64,000 bases of DNA from CAWGGS01 sp046704745 (GTDB taxonomy: Bacteria > Desulfobacterota > Desulfobulbia > Desulfobulbales > Desulfocapsaceae), in assembly GCA_046704745.1 (NCBI GenBank), contig JBJKRL010000031.1:1-64000 (forward strand), in the 5' to 3' direction. The notes beneath the pieces are model-generated. The model searched no databases. It saw only the letters and a program-made list of their open reading frames with translations, and was not told where the DNA came from. The translations under genes and the position numbers were made by a program. Position 1 is the stretch's first letter, and every line of letters begins with the position of its first letter. This document shows, one piece after another, positions 8,018-16,898 of this stretch.

Positions 8018-8767
8018 GTGGATAAGCAATACTGGCAGCAAAAAGGTGCCGGGCATAGAAGCAGGTTGCGGGACCGTTTCTTACAAAATGGTCTTGATGG
8101 TCTAAGCGATATTGAAGTATTGGAGTTACTTCTTTCCTTTGGTACACCTCGTATGGATTGTAAGGAGCCTGCTCGTTCGGCCCTTCAACATTTCGGTTCT
8201 CTCTCCTCTGTTCTTGATGCTTCCTCTTCTGAACTATTACAAATCAAAGGGATAGGATCTAAAAACAACTTTGCCATACATTTTATCCAAGCAGTAGCAA
8301 GAAGATATTTAAAACAGAGACTTCAAGGGAAACACTATCTCCACTGTTCAAATGAAGTCAAAGAATACCTTCTGCATTCGATGCGAGGATTAAAAAAGGA
8401 GGTTTTTACGGTTATTTTCCTAGATACTGCCCACGCAATAATAGATTCTAAAATACTTTCCGAGGGAACGCTCGGAAATACGACTGTCTACCCGAGGGAG
8501 CTTCTTCTCAACTCCTTAAGGTGTAATGCAGCTGCTTTGATCATAGCTCATAACCACCCTTCCGGATCTCTTTCTCCTTCAAAGCAGGATAAGCAATTAA
8601 CCCAGACCCTTTATATGGCCACCTCTTTTCTCGATATCCATCTTCTTGACCATCTGATTATCGGTGACGGATCATTTAGCTTTGCTGATCATGGTTTGAT
8701 GGATGAGATTAAGAACGAATGTCAAAGTATTCTAAGCGGACTCTTCCAAAATACTTTTATGGGATAA
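8018..8767 (+). CDS. radC: RadC family DNA repair protein (JAB/MPN domain)
   Basis: A 249-residue protein with an N-terminal helix-hairpin-helix-like region (LLQIKGIGSKN) and a C-terminal JAMM metalloprotease fold carrying the metal motif AHNHPSGSLSPSKQD. The GTG at 8018 has AGAGGTAGA in front and lies 8 nt behind gatB. RadC proteins are annotated as repair factors but their real biochemical role is unsettled. Only 2 nt separate it from hemW, so coupled translation is likely. Confidence 0.9.
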   Translation: MDKQYWQQKGAGHRSRLRDRFLQNGLDGLSDIEVLELLLSFGTPRMDCKEPARSALQHFGSLSSVLDASSSELLQIKGIGSKNNFAIHFIQAVARRYLKQRLQGKHYLHCSNEVKEYLLHSMRGLKKEVFTVIFLDTAHAIIDSKILSEGTLGNTTVYPRELLLNSLRCNAAALIIAHNHPSGSLSPSKQDKQLTQTLYMATSFLDIHLLDHLIIGDGSFSFADHGLMDEIKNECQSILSGLFQNTFMG

Positions 8768-8769
8768 AA

Positions 8770-9897
8770 ATGGCACATCTCTATATCCATATCCCATTCT
8801 GTTTGAGTAAATGTTCCTATTGTTCTTTTTGCTCATATCCCGGAAAAAATTTTCTCTTTGATCGATATGTTCAAGCATTACTAAAAGAAATGAAAGTGTT
8901 GTCCTCCAATTTCCGTTCGGATCCACTGCAAACTGTTTTCTTTGGAGGAGGTACACCCTCCCTTTTGTCGCTGGAAAATATTGCGGATATTCTCTCTGGT
9001 TGCAGAAAATGTTTTGCCATCGACGAGGCAGCTGAAATTTCAATGGAAATAAATCCAAAGAGTGTGGATTTTGTTAAACTCCTCACATTAGGAAAGCTCG
9101 GAATCAATAGAATGTCCATTGGTGTTCAATCGTTTTCCGATACGGAGTTATATGGCCTGGGCAGGATTCATACCGCCCAGGAGGCATGGGAGACGGTGGA
9201 ATGGGCAAAAAAATCGGGGTGCAAAAATATTAATATTGATTTGATATCAGGAATCCCGGGCCAGACGGCGGGAGTATGGCGCTGGACGCTTCAAACGGCA
9301 GTGGAATTGGAACCTGAACACCTTTCATTATATCAACTGTCCGTGGAAGAAGGGACACCCATAAAGGAGCAGGTAGCAAGCGGGAGAGTAATCCTGCCGG
9401 AAGAAGAGGATATATTAGCAATGGACGGAATTACAGAGGAGTTGTGCTTTTCCTCTGGATTCACACAATATGAGATATCGAATTACTCAAAACCTGGATT
9501 TGCTTGCAGGCACAACATAAACTATTGGAGAAACGGGGAATATTGTGCTGTAGGCGCAGGGGCCGTGAGCTATCTTTCAGGAGTAAGGGTCAGGAATAGT
9601 GAGGACCCGGAAGGATACTGTACCATGATTGAAGAGAAGGGGACGGCTGTTGTCGACAGCGAAGAACTCGATAACGAGGCTTCCTTTCGTGAAACGGTCG
9701 TGATGGGACTTCGAATGGTCGAAGGGATATCAGTGGACAATCTTTACCGACGTTTCGGTATTGATCTTTTATCGTATTATGGCAAAGCCTTGCAAGATCT
9801 CTTGGAGATGTCCCTCGTTGAACTCAATTCGTCCACACTCAGGCTAACAGCAAGAGGGAGGGAAGTTGCCAATCGGGTCATGGCGGATCTTGTCTGA
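8770..9897 (+). CDS. hemW: HemW-type radical SAM heme chaperone
   Basis: A 375-residue radical SAM protein of the HemN/HemW group. It starts MAHLYIHIPFCLSKCSYCSF, giving the CxxxCxxC iron-sulfur motif, followed by FFGGGTPSLL, the SAM region NMSIGVQSF-like (MSIGVQSFSD), and NIDLISGIPGQT. The length and the absence of the longer HemN N-terminal extension favour HemW, which loads heme into respiratory enzymes rather than acting as coproporphyrinogen dehydrogenase. It closes the gatB-radC-hemW run. Confidence 0.88.
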   Translation: MAHLYIHIPFCLSKCSYCSFCSYPGKNFLFDRYVQALLKEMKVLSSNFRSDPLQTVFFGGGTPSLLSLENIADILSGCRKCFAIDEAAEISMEINPKSVDFVKLLTLGKLGINRMSIGVQSFSDTELYGLGRIHTAQEAWETVEWAKKSGCKNINIDLISGIPGQTAGVWRWTLQTAVELEPEHLSLYQLSVEEGTPIKEQVASGRVILPEEEDILAMDGITEELCFSSGFTQYEISNYSKPGFACRHNINYWRNGEYCAVGAGAVSYLSGVRVRNSEDPEGYCTMIEEKGTAVVDSEELDNEASFRETVVMGLRMVEGISVDNLYRRFGIDLLSYYGKALQDLLEMSLVELNSSTLRLTARGREVANRVMADLV

Positions 9898-9925
9898 CGT
9901 TTGGGGACGTGATGCAGTTAAAACA

Positions 9926-10393
9926 TCAAGCCCATTTGTTGTAGGGATTTTTGACAAGCGATGAGTTGAAATATCTTTTGCTGCCAGTTACTTCTTTTCC
10001 GATCCAGGGCGGTTTGGGGAAGACTTGATCGTCGCTTGCAAGTTCAATCTCAGCGACAAAAAGCCCTGAGTTTTCACCTAAAAACTCGTCTACCTCCCAG
10101 ATGAATCCATCATATTCGATCTTGTATCTGATCTTTTCAAGAATGGGTGTCTCACAGATGTGGCTAAGGAGAAAGTCTGCATCTTCAAGAGGGATTTCAT
10201 ATTCAAATTCCGGCCGTTCGATACCTTTAGCAAGCCCTTTGATTGTAATAAAGCCTGAATTGTTACATATCCGTATTCGGACGGTTCGACGAGGATCGCT
10301 TAGTATATATCCTTGTCGTAAAAGAATTCCTTGCGCGTTTTTTCGCCAGAGATCGTTTCTTAATAAGAATTTTCTCTCGATTTCACTTCCCAA
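9926..10393 (-). CDS. CYTH-domain protein (triphosphate tunnel metalloenzyme)
   Basis: A 155-residue CYTH protein with the signature EIERKFL at the N terminus, then RQGYILSDPRRTVRIR and TIKGLAKGIERPEFEYEIP and a C-terminal WEVDEFLGENSGLFVAEIEL, i.e. alternating acidic and basic residues lining the tunnel. Family members hydrolyse inorganic triphosphate or make cAMP (class IV). For bacterial short CYTH proteins triphosphatase activity is the better guess. It is convergent with hemW, with 28 nt between stops. Confidence 0.88.
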   Translation of the reverse strand: MGSEIERKFLLRNDLWRKNAQGILLRQGYILSDPRRTVRIRICNNSGFITIKGLAKGIERPEFEYEIPLEDADFLLSHICETPILEKIRYKIEYDGFIWEVDEFLGENSGLFVAEIELASDDQVFPKPPWIGKEVTGSKRYFNSSLVKNPYNKWA

Positions 10394-10584
10394 TGATACA
10401 GCTCCTTATGCGGTTTAAGGTTCAAGATTCGAGGAAGCCTGTTTGTCAAAAAAAACGTATGGTTCATTATCTGCACATAAGAACCATACAAACGATGCCG
10501 AAGGTCTAAGCGGATCTTCTTCCGTGAAAGTTGAAAAAAGAGCTGGTACGATTTTTTTTCATAAACGTCGGCTTACCTATAAAA

Positions 10585-11367
10585 TTATAAGCGATTTTCA
10601 ATTGCGGCGAAGTTTAGTGTTGCATGGACTGTGAGAATCGGAAAAAAGAGAGCCATTAGAAAAATATTGATCACAGGAATCAGGCTGATAAGAGCAGGAA
10701 GAATACCAAGGCGCAAAGAGATAAATGGATTTTTTCTAAGCCAGAGCAGTTTGTTACCAAGCGACCATCTTCTCCTCGAGGAAGGGTAATCTATAAACAT
10801 CAGACAGGAATAGAAGCTATAGAGAAGAAAAACCAATATTTGACCCAGGATTGGGATAAAATTGATAAAAAGTGCTGCAACTGTCACACCTAAGCCGAAG
10901 AGGCCGATTTTACAACCTTCCATGAGATCGATTAGAAGACCATGAAAGGAAAATCCTTCATCCATTTGGTATTTTTGTCCAAGATGAATTTTCTCCACTC
11001 CTGTACTGAGAAGAGCATACCCGGGTGTTGTAACACAATAAGCTATTAAAAATGCGATATAAAAAGAAATAATATTAGAAATAACAATAAAAAACCATCT
11101 CAATATCAGAAGAAGATAATGTTTAATCCACCCCCCAAAGCCTTCGGCCGCAGGAAGATGCGTAAAGTGGCTGCCAATATATTGATCGACAAAATGGGTA
11201 GATACCTGGTAGAAAAGCCAGGTTAATGCCAAGGTAATAACAAAAAGGAAAAGGCTGAGGATGAAAATCCGAAAATGGGAGAGAAGGAAAACAGTAGAAC
11301 GTGTCAGCGGGATCCAAGAAGGGGAATTCGTTTTCTCGTCTTCCTTAACAAGTTTTGCATCAGTCAT
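10585..11367 (-). CDS. EI24/CysZ-like multi-spanning membrane protein
   Basis: A 260-residue membrane protein. Hydrophobic segments are visible near residues 30-52, 88-112, 150-180 and 225-250. The pattern of two N-terminal helices, a cytoplasmic stretch, and a final LRLGILPALISLIPVINIFLM-type end matches the EI24/CysZ (DUF540) family. CysZ imports sulfate, which would suit a sulfate-using bacterium, but family membership alone does not set the substrate. It is not adjacent to cys genes. Confidence 0.72.
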   Translation of the reverse strand: MTDAKLVKEDEKTNSPSWIPLTRSTVFLLSHFRIFILSLFLFVITLALTWLFYQVSTHFVDQYIGSHFTHLPAAEGFGGWIKHYLLLILRWFFIVISNIISFYIAFLIAYCVTTPGYALLSTGVEKIHLGQKYQMDEGFSFHGLLIDLMEGCKIGLFGLGVTVAALFINFIPILGQILVFLLYSFYSCLMFIDYPSSRRRWSLGNKLLWLRKNPFISLRLGILPALISLIPVINIFLMALFFPILTVHATLNFAAIENRL

Positions 11368-11502
11368 AGTGGATAAAAGGACTTTTATATAAGATGTTTT
11401 TTAGCATTAATAGTATTTCATCCTTGTTACAATAGGGACTCTAGAAGATTCGTAAAGTCTTGAAGATGACTTTTTTCTTGATCTGGTTTACAGTAGCTCC
11501 GC

Positions 11503-12882
11503 ATGAATTCAACCGGTAAAAAAAAGAAGCAGACGTTCTTTGCTTGCAGTTCCTGTGGTTATCAGAGCATTAAATGGCTTGGCAGATGCCCTGAATGTCA
11601 TGAATGGGAAACGTTTTTTGAGGACAAAAGAGCGGGAGCAACATCTGAACAAACGGAAAGAGTGGTTCCTGTTCCTCTCTATTTGCAACCTGATGATGAT
11701 GAGACACGTATAACGACTTCAATAGGAGAGTTGGATCGTGTTCTTGGCGGAGGGATTGTTCCAGGGTCTGTTATTCTGATTGGTGGGGATCCCGGGATCG
11801 GTAAATCAACTCTAATTTTACAGACATTGGCTGCAGTGGCCGGGAAAGGTGTGGAAGTTCTCTACGTATCCGGGGAAGAGTCTCCACGGCAGATCAAGAT
11901 GAGAGCAAAACGCCTGAATGCCTTGCATCCGGGTGAGTTTTTGGCGACTTCCGGCAATATTGATCAGATTATTCCAATGGCTACGGAAATGAGACCTGGC
12001 CTGTTGGCTGTGGATTCCATACAGACGTTGACCTGTGATGATATTCCTTCGGCACCAGGGTCCGTTACGCAAGTCAGAGAATCGGCCTATCGGCTGTTGC
12101 AGATGGCAAAGCAGGAAAATATACCGGTAATGCTGGTTGGGCATGTTACGAAGGAAGGGGCTTTGGCCGGACCCAAGATACTTGAACATATGGTTGACAC
12201 GGTATTGTATTTCGAGGGGGATAGGAGCCACGCCTTTCGCATTTTAAGAACGATAAAAAATCGTTTCGGTTCTACCAATGAGCTTGGGGTTTTCGAAATG
12301 AAAGACCAAGGACTTATGGAGGTGACCAATCCTTCTGAAATTTTTCTGGCTGAAAGACCCCTTGATGTCCCGGGTTCCGTTGTCTTTTCAAGCATAGAAG
12401 GGACGCGGCCCATACTTGTTGAAATACAGGCTCTCGTCAGTCCTACAAATCTCGGTACGGCTCGCAGGACGGCCATCGGCGCAGACCCGCAACGGTTGGC
12501 CTTACTATGTGCGGTACTGGAAAAAAAGGCGGGCCTCGATCTCTATGGACATGATATCTTTCTTAACATTGCCGGTGGCATTCGCATTGACGAACCGGCA
12601 TTGGACCTGGGAGTCGTTTGTTCTTTGGCCTCGAGCCTATTGGATCGGCCGATTCCGTCGACTACGGTTGTCTGCGGCGAAGTTGGACTTGCCGGAGAGG
12701 TAAGAGCGGTTGGTCAGGTGGAGATGCGCGTTCGGGAAGCCGAACGTTTGGGCTTTACAAGGTTTGTAATGCCAAAAGGGAATGCTGATAGAGGACAATG
12801 GCCAAATAATATGGATATCTTAGGGGTTGCCACGATCGGGGAGGTTTTGGCTTGCCTTTTGGGAAGCGGCGGCCAGGAATAA
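11503..12882 (+). CDS. radA: DNA repair protein RadA (Sms), branch-migration ATPase
   Basis: A 459-residue RecA-like helicase used in recombinational repair. Visible in order: the N-terminal C4 zinc finger (CSSCGYQSIKWLGRCPECHEW), Walker A GDPGIGKST, Walker B LLAVDSIQTL, the RadA-specific KNRFGSTNELGVFEM motif, and a C-terminal Lon-like domain with GHDIFLNIAGGIRIDEPA. Length is typical (~455). It stands alone between two divergent or unrelated genes. A perfect 7-bp hairpin (12886-12902, TTGGTCG-AAA-CGACCAA) lies just behind the stop, without a T tract. Confidence 0.97.
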   Translation: MNSTGKKKKQTFFACSSCGYQSIKWLGRCPECHEWETFFEDKRAGATSEQTERVVPVPLYLQPDDDETRITTSIGELDRVLGGGIVPGSVILIGGDPGIGKSTLILQTLAAVAGKGVEVLYVSGEESPRQIKMRAKRLNALHPGEFLATSGNIDQIIPMATEMRPGLLAVDSIQTLTCDDIPSAPGSVTQVRESAYRLLQMAKQENIPVMLVGHVTKEGALAGPKILEHMVDTVLYFEGDRSHAFRILRTIKNRFGSTNELGVFEMKDQGLMEVTNPSEIFLAERPLDVPGSVVFSSIEGTRPILVEIQALVSPTNLGTARRTAIGADPQRLALLCAVLEKKAGLDLYGHDIFLNIAGGIRIDEPALDLGVVCSLASSLLDRPIPSTTVVCGEVGLAGEVRAVGQVEMRVREAERLGFTRFVMPKGNADRGQWPNNMDILGVATIGEVLACLLGSGGQE

Positions 12883-13068
12883 TTATTGGTCGAAACGACC
12901 AAGAGCCGACGCCTCTTGATATGATGTTAATTTTATATGAATCGAAGGCTGGATCGCTTTGATCTTGTAACAATTTAAAAACGAAAATCGGGTCTTCGGC
13001 AACCAATGCTCAAGGTGGAAATGATTTTCGGATACATCAGATAATGACATGTCTAAAAGGAGTGAAAA

Positions 13069-13191
13069 ATGAGTGGACACGAAGAAGATCATGGACATAG
13101 CCATGAGGAAGATCATTCAATCTGTTTTAAGGTTGGATTATTTTTTATTGCGGCATTGGCAATGATTATCTTGGTAAGCTTCTTGAAATAA
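13069..13191 (+). CDS. 40-residue His-rich single-span membrane peptide
   Basis: This small frame starts at an ATG preceded by AAAGGAGTGAAAA. It encodes 40 residues. The first ~16 are MSGHEEDHGHSHEEDH, with five His and six Asp/Glu; after SICFK a clear transmembrane helix follows (about residues 22-39, VGLFFIAALAMIILVSFL). It lies 47 nt before the carboxyltransferase gene on the same strand, so it probably shares its transcript. The His/acid cluster suggests metal binding, and the small size recalls accessory subunits of biotin-dependent membrane decarboxylases, but its His-rich part is N-terminal, unlike OadG. I do not recognise a family. Confidence 0.6.
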   Translation: MSGHEEDHGHSHEEDHSICFKVGLFFIAALAMIILVSFLK

Positions 13192-13238
13192 AGAGAAGTT
13201 TTGCCATCTGTTTTAACGTCAGTTAAAGGGAGATGTCC

Positions 13239-14789
13239 ATGGTTGAAATCATGCACAGCAATATATTGGAACTCTTTGAATTGCGGGAAGAAGCCCTTTT
13301 GGGAGGCGGGAAAAAACGCATTGAGATCCAGCATAAGAACGGGAAATTAACGGCCAGAGAGCGACTGGATTTGCTCCTGGATGAAGGTTCCTTTGAGGAG
13401 ATCGATATCCTGAAGGTGGGGCGAAGTGACGCCGGTGGCGGAGATACGTATCCAGGAGATGGGGTGATAACCGGTCACGGAACTATCAATGGGAGAGAGG
13501 TCTTTGTTTTCAGCCAGGATTTTACCGTAACGGGGGGATCACTCGGAGAAGGCCATTCTCAGAAGATATGCAAGATCATGGACTTGGCTGCCCGGGTAGG
13601 ATCACCGATAATCGGACTGAACGATTCGGGAGGTGCCCGGATACAAGAGGGTGTGGATGCCCTGGCGGCCTATGGAGAGATCTTCCATCGAAATGTCAAT
13701 GCCAGTGGGGTTATCCCGCAAATCTCCTGCATCATGGGACCTTGTGCCGGAGGTGCGGTTTACAGCCCTTCCATAACCGATTTCGTCTTTATGGTTCAGC
13801 ATACATCCTACATGTTTGTAACAGGGCCCAACGTTGTAAAAACGGTCATTCATAAAGAAATCACGTCAGAAGATCTCGGCGGGGCTCAGGTACATGCCGG
13901 CAAGAGTGGTGTGGCACAGTTTGTCTATCCAAACGATATCTTATGTCTGAGGGCTGTACGGCAACTGATTAACTATCTGCCGTCAAACAATCGACAAAAG
14001 GCCCCCATTCTGGATCTCAACGATCCGCCCGAACGCACCGATCCTGCCCTGGACTATCTCGTTCCCTCCAATCCCAATCAGGGCTATGACATGAATGTCT
14101 TGATCTACAGTATATTGGACGGGGCCGAATTTTTAGAAGTTCAGCCGCATTTTGCCGGCAATATTATTTGCGGATTTGGGAGAATGGGCGGGCAGACGAT
14201 TGGTCTGGTCGCCAATCAACCGGCAGTACTGGCAGGGGCTTTGGACAATAACGCCTCAGTTAAGGGTGCCCGTTTTGTCAGGTTTTGTGACTCGTTCAAT
14301 ATTCCCCTTATATGTTTGGTCGACGTTCCCGGATTCATGCCGGGTCCAGAGCAGGAACATGGTGGTATTATCCGGCATGGGGCCAAGCTGCTTTATGCCT
14401 TTATCGAGGCAACGGTGCCTCGCATCACAGTAATCGTGCGTAAGGCCTACGGTGGTGCTTATGTGGTGATGAATTCAAAACATATTCATTGCGATATTAA
14501 CTATGCCTGGCCGACAGCAGAGATTGCGGTAATGGGAGCGCGGGGGGCTTCTGAGGTAATTTACCGCAGGGAAATCAAGGCCGCAGAGGACCCGGAGGCA
14601 CTGCTCAATGAAAAGATGGAGAATTATCGAAAACGTTTTATGAACCCGTTTTTAGCTGCCAAACGAGGCTATATTGACGATGTAATTTTTCCCCATGATA
14701 CAAGACATAGGCTCATTCGGACCCTACAGTTTCTGGAGAGCAAAAAGAGTAGCCGTCCCGACCGTAAACACGGCAATATCCCCCTGTGA
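13239..14789 (+). CDS. Acyl-CoA carboxylase carboxyltransferase (propionyl-CoA type)
   Basis: A 516-residue carboxyltransferase of the PccB/MmdA family. It transfers CO2 between carboxybiotin and an acyl-CoA. Family signs are LTARERLDLLLDEGSFEEID, the oxyanion-hole segments GGARIQEG and GPCAGGAVYSP, and KAYGGAYVVM. It is followed 9 nt later by a biotin carboxylase/BCCP subunit, so the pair makes a two-subunit carboxylase, most likely propionyl-CoA carboxylase. The same family works backwards as methylmalonyl-CoA decarboxylase, but no membrane beta subunit is present here. I use the ATG at 13239; the one at 13233 overlaps the AAAGGGAG ribosome site. Confidence 0.9.
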   Translation: MVEIMHSNILELFELREEALLGGGKKRIEIQHKNGKLTARERLDLLLDEGSFEEIDILKVGRSDAGGGDTYPGDGVITGHGTINGREVFVFSQDFTVTGGSLGEGHSQKICKIMDLAARVGSPIIGLNDSGGARIQEGVDALAAYGEIFHRNVNASGVIPQISCIMGPCAGGAVYSPSITDFVFMVQHTSYMFVTGPNVVKTVIHKEITSEDLGGAQVHAGKSGVAQFVYPNDILCLRAVRQLINYLPSNNRQKAPILDLNDPPERTDPALDYLVPSNPNQGYDMNVLIYSILDGAEFLEVQPHFAGNIICGFGRMGGQTIGLVANQPAVLAGALDNNASVKGARFVRFCDSFNIPLICLVDVPGFMPGPEQEHGGIIRHGAKLLYAFIEATVPRITVIVRKAYGGAYVVMNSKHIHCDINYAWPTAEIAVMGARGASEVIYRREIKAAEDPEALLNEKMENYRKRFMNPFLAAKRGYIDDVIFPHDTRHRLIRTLQFLESKKSSRPDRKHGNIPL

Positions 14790-14798
14790 GGTTAGAGC

Positions 14799-16838
14799 AT
14801 GTTTGAAAAAATATTAATTGCCAACCGTGGTGAGATCGCCGTGCGCATCATACGTACCTGCAAACGACTGGGTATTAAAACAGTTGCCGTCTATTCCGAT
14901 TCCGATTTCAGAAGTCTGCATGTTACCAACGCAGATGAGGCGGTATTGCTGGGTGGCGCGAGGCCGACGGAATCGTACCTGGATATGGAAAAAGTCATTG
15001 AAGCTGCACTCAGTACCGGCTGTCAGGCCATCCATCCGGGCTATGGCTTTCTTTCCGAGAATGCCGTTTTTGCAGAAAAAGTAGTTGGTGCCGGTCTAAG
15101 TTTTATCGGTCCTAAGGCTACCGTGATTGCGGCCATGGGAGATAAAATCGAGGCAAAAAAGCTTGCTGTGGCAGCCGGGGTTCCGACGGTCCCAGGCCAT
15201 ATAGAGCCTGTGAAGACCCTGGATGAGGCAGCAAAAGCAGCCGAAAAAGTGGGATATCCCATACTCTTAAAACCCGCAGCCGGCGGTGGAGGTAAAGGAA
15301 TGCGGGCGGTAGACAGACCGGAAGATCTTGCCTCTGCTTTACGTATGTGCCAACAGGAGACGCTCAAATCCTTCGCGGATGAGAGGATTTTTGTCGAGCG
15401 ATATGTAACCCAACCCCGGCATATAGAAATTCAAATCATGGCCGATAACCATGGCAATGTCGTCCATCTGGGAGAGAGGGAGTGTTCCATTCAAAGGCGA
15501 TATCAGAAGATCATTGAAGAGTCGCCATCCTGTGCGCTGGATGTTGATCTTCGTAAGAAAATGGGAGAACTTGCCTGTTCCCTGGCCCGCCAGGCAGGGT
15601 ATACCAATGCCGGTACTGTGGAATTTATTCTCGATAAGGGACGGGAATTCTTTTTCCTCGAAATGAACACCCGCCTTCAGGTTGAGCATCCGGTAACGGA
15701 AATGGTCAATGATCTCGACCTAGTGGAACTTCAATTGCGTGTTGCATCGGGAGAGACGTTACCACTCACCCAGGAAGATGTTTTGCTGAAAGGATGGTCA
15801 ATGGAGGTCCGCGTCTGTGCGGAAAATCCCAATCGCGGTTTTGTTCCATCGGTGGGATTGATTACACGTTATGCTGCGCCCAAGGGAACCAACGTCCGAG
15901 TGGATTCAGGAGTGGATGCAGGGACTTCGGTAAGTGTCTATTACGATCCCATGCTGGCAAAGGTTATTACCTGGGGTGAGGACAGGGAGCGGGCACGGAG
16001 ACGGATGGTGCAGGCATTGAACGGCTATCATATTGAAGGTGTGTTTACCAATGTCGATTTTGCCAACCGTGTTCTCTGCCACCCTGTCTTCATAAAAGGA
16101 GATATCTCGACCGATTTCATTCCCGCCTATCTCTTGGATGAGAGCAAAAAAGTTGAGCCGCCAACGCAACTACTGCATGCCATGGCCACAACCACCACCC
16201 TTATCTATCATCTGCGGGAGAATTTGGTGCAAAGTTCTCTTCTTCCACTGAAATCGCGAGTCGGAGTGACGACTTTTCTGGAAACCCATTACCATTATAT
16301 CGTCAAAAGCGAAGAGGATATCTTCGATGTTCGCCTGGAAAAAGACGGTTCTGGTCTTAAGTGGCAGGTCTGCGTTGATGACAGCACTTATGGAGTTGTT
16401 ACTCCTCCTATTGAATTCTATCGCCGCCGGTTGAAGCTTACAATTAATGAGGAGGAATATTATTTTCGACTGAAATATTTAGGAAATTTTATTGAGGCGG
16501 CTTTTTGCGGTGTAACCCGGACATTTGAAATTTATAATCCGCGGGAGTGGAAGCTTGCTCGATTCATGTCCGTATCAACCAAAAGTGAGGCGGAGAATAT
16601 TTTGGAATGCCCCATGCCCGGTCTGGTGGTGGATGTTAAAGTCGGCGAAGGAGAGAGGGTCTTCCGTGGTCAGGAACTGGTCATATTGGAATCTATGAAA
16701 ATGGAAAGCGCCGTGTCATCACCGGGAGAAGGTTTGATTGAAGAGGTTCTGGTTAAACCTGGTGATACGGTGGAGTCTGGGATGGTTCTCATCCGATTTA
16801 AAAAGACACCTGATACCACAGGTCGTGATAGTCTTTGA
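14799..16838 (+). CDS. Acyl-CoA carboxylase biotin carboxylase/BCCP subunit
   Basis: A 679-residue alpha subunit. It begins MFEKILIANRGEIAVRIIRT, then the ATP-grasp region (AAGGGGKGMR), EMNTRLQVEH near residue 290, and a long middle (BT-like) section. A biotinyl domain ends the protein with VILESMKMES, whose Lys is the biotin site. Such proteins carry biotin carboxylase plus BCCP in one chain (PccA/MccA type). With the upstream carboxyltransferase it forms a full carboxylase; the substrate, propionyl-CoA or another short acyl-CoA, is inferred from the family. Confidence 0.92.
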   Translation: MFEKILIANRGEIAVRIIRTCKRLGIKTVAVYSDSDFRSLHVTNADEAVLLGGARPTESYLDMEKVIEAALSTGCQAIHPGYGFLSENAVFAEKVVGAGLSFIGPKATVIAAMGDKIEAKKLAVAAGVPTVPGHIEPVKTLDEAAKAAEKVGYPILLKPAAGGGGKGMRAVDRPEDLASALRMCQQETLKSFADERIFVERYVTQPRHIEIQIMADNHGNVVHLGERECSIQRRYQKIIEESPSCALDVDLRKKMGELACSLARQAGYTNAGTVEFILDKGREFFFLEMNTRLQVEHPVTEMVNDLDLVELQLRVASGETLPLTQEDVLLKGWSMEVRVCAENPNRGFVPSVGLITRYAAPKGTNVRVDSGVDAGTSVSVYYDPMLAKVITWGEDRERARRRMVQALNGYHIEGVFTNVDFANRVLCHPVFIKGDISTDFIPAYLLDESKKVEPPTQLLHAMATTTTLIYHLRENLVQSSLLPLKSRVGVTTFLETHYHYIVKSEEDIFDVRLEKDGSGLKWQVCVDDSTYGVVTPPIEFYRRRLKLTINEEEYYFRLKYLGNFIEAAFCGVTRTFEIYNPREWKLARFMSVSTKSEAENILECPMPGLVVDVKVGEGERVFRGQELVILESMKMESAVSSPGEGLIEEVLVKPGDTVESGMVLIRFKKTPDTTGRDSL

Positions 16839-16898
16839 CAAGACGGTTGACTGTAGCATAATATTCTTTCATGAATTTGTATTTCCGTAAAGAATCTT

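Noticed and set aside
10443..10634. A 63-residue plus-strand frame in the gap before the EI24-like gene
   Set aside because: No ribosome site, ends inside the neighbouring gene and has no motif.
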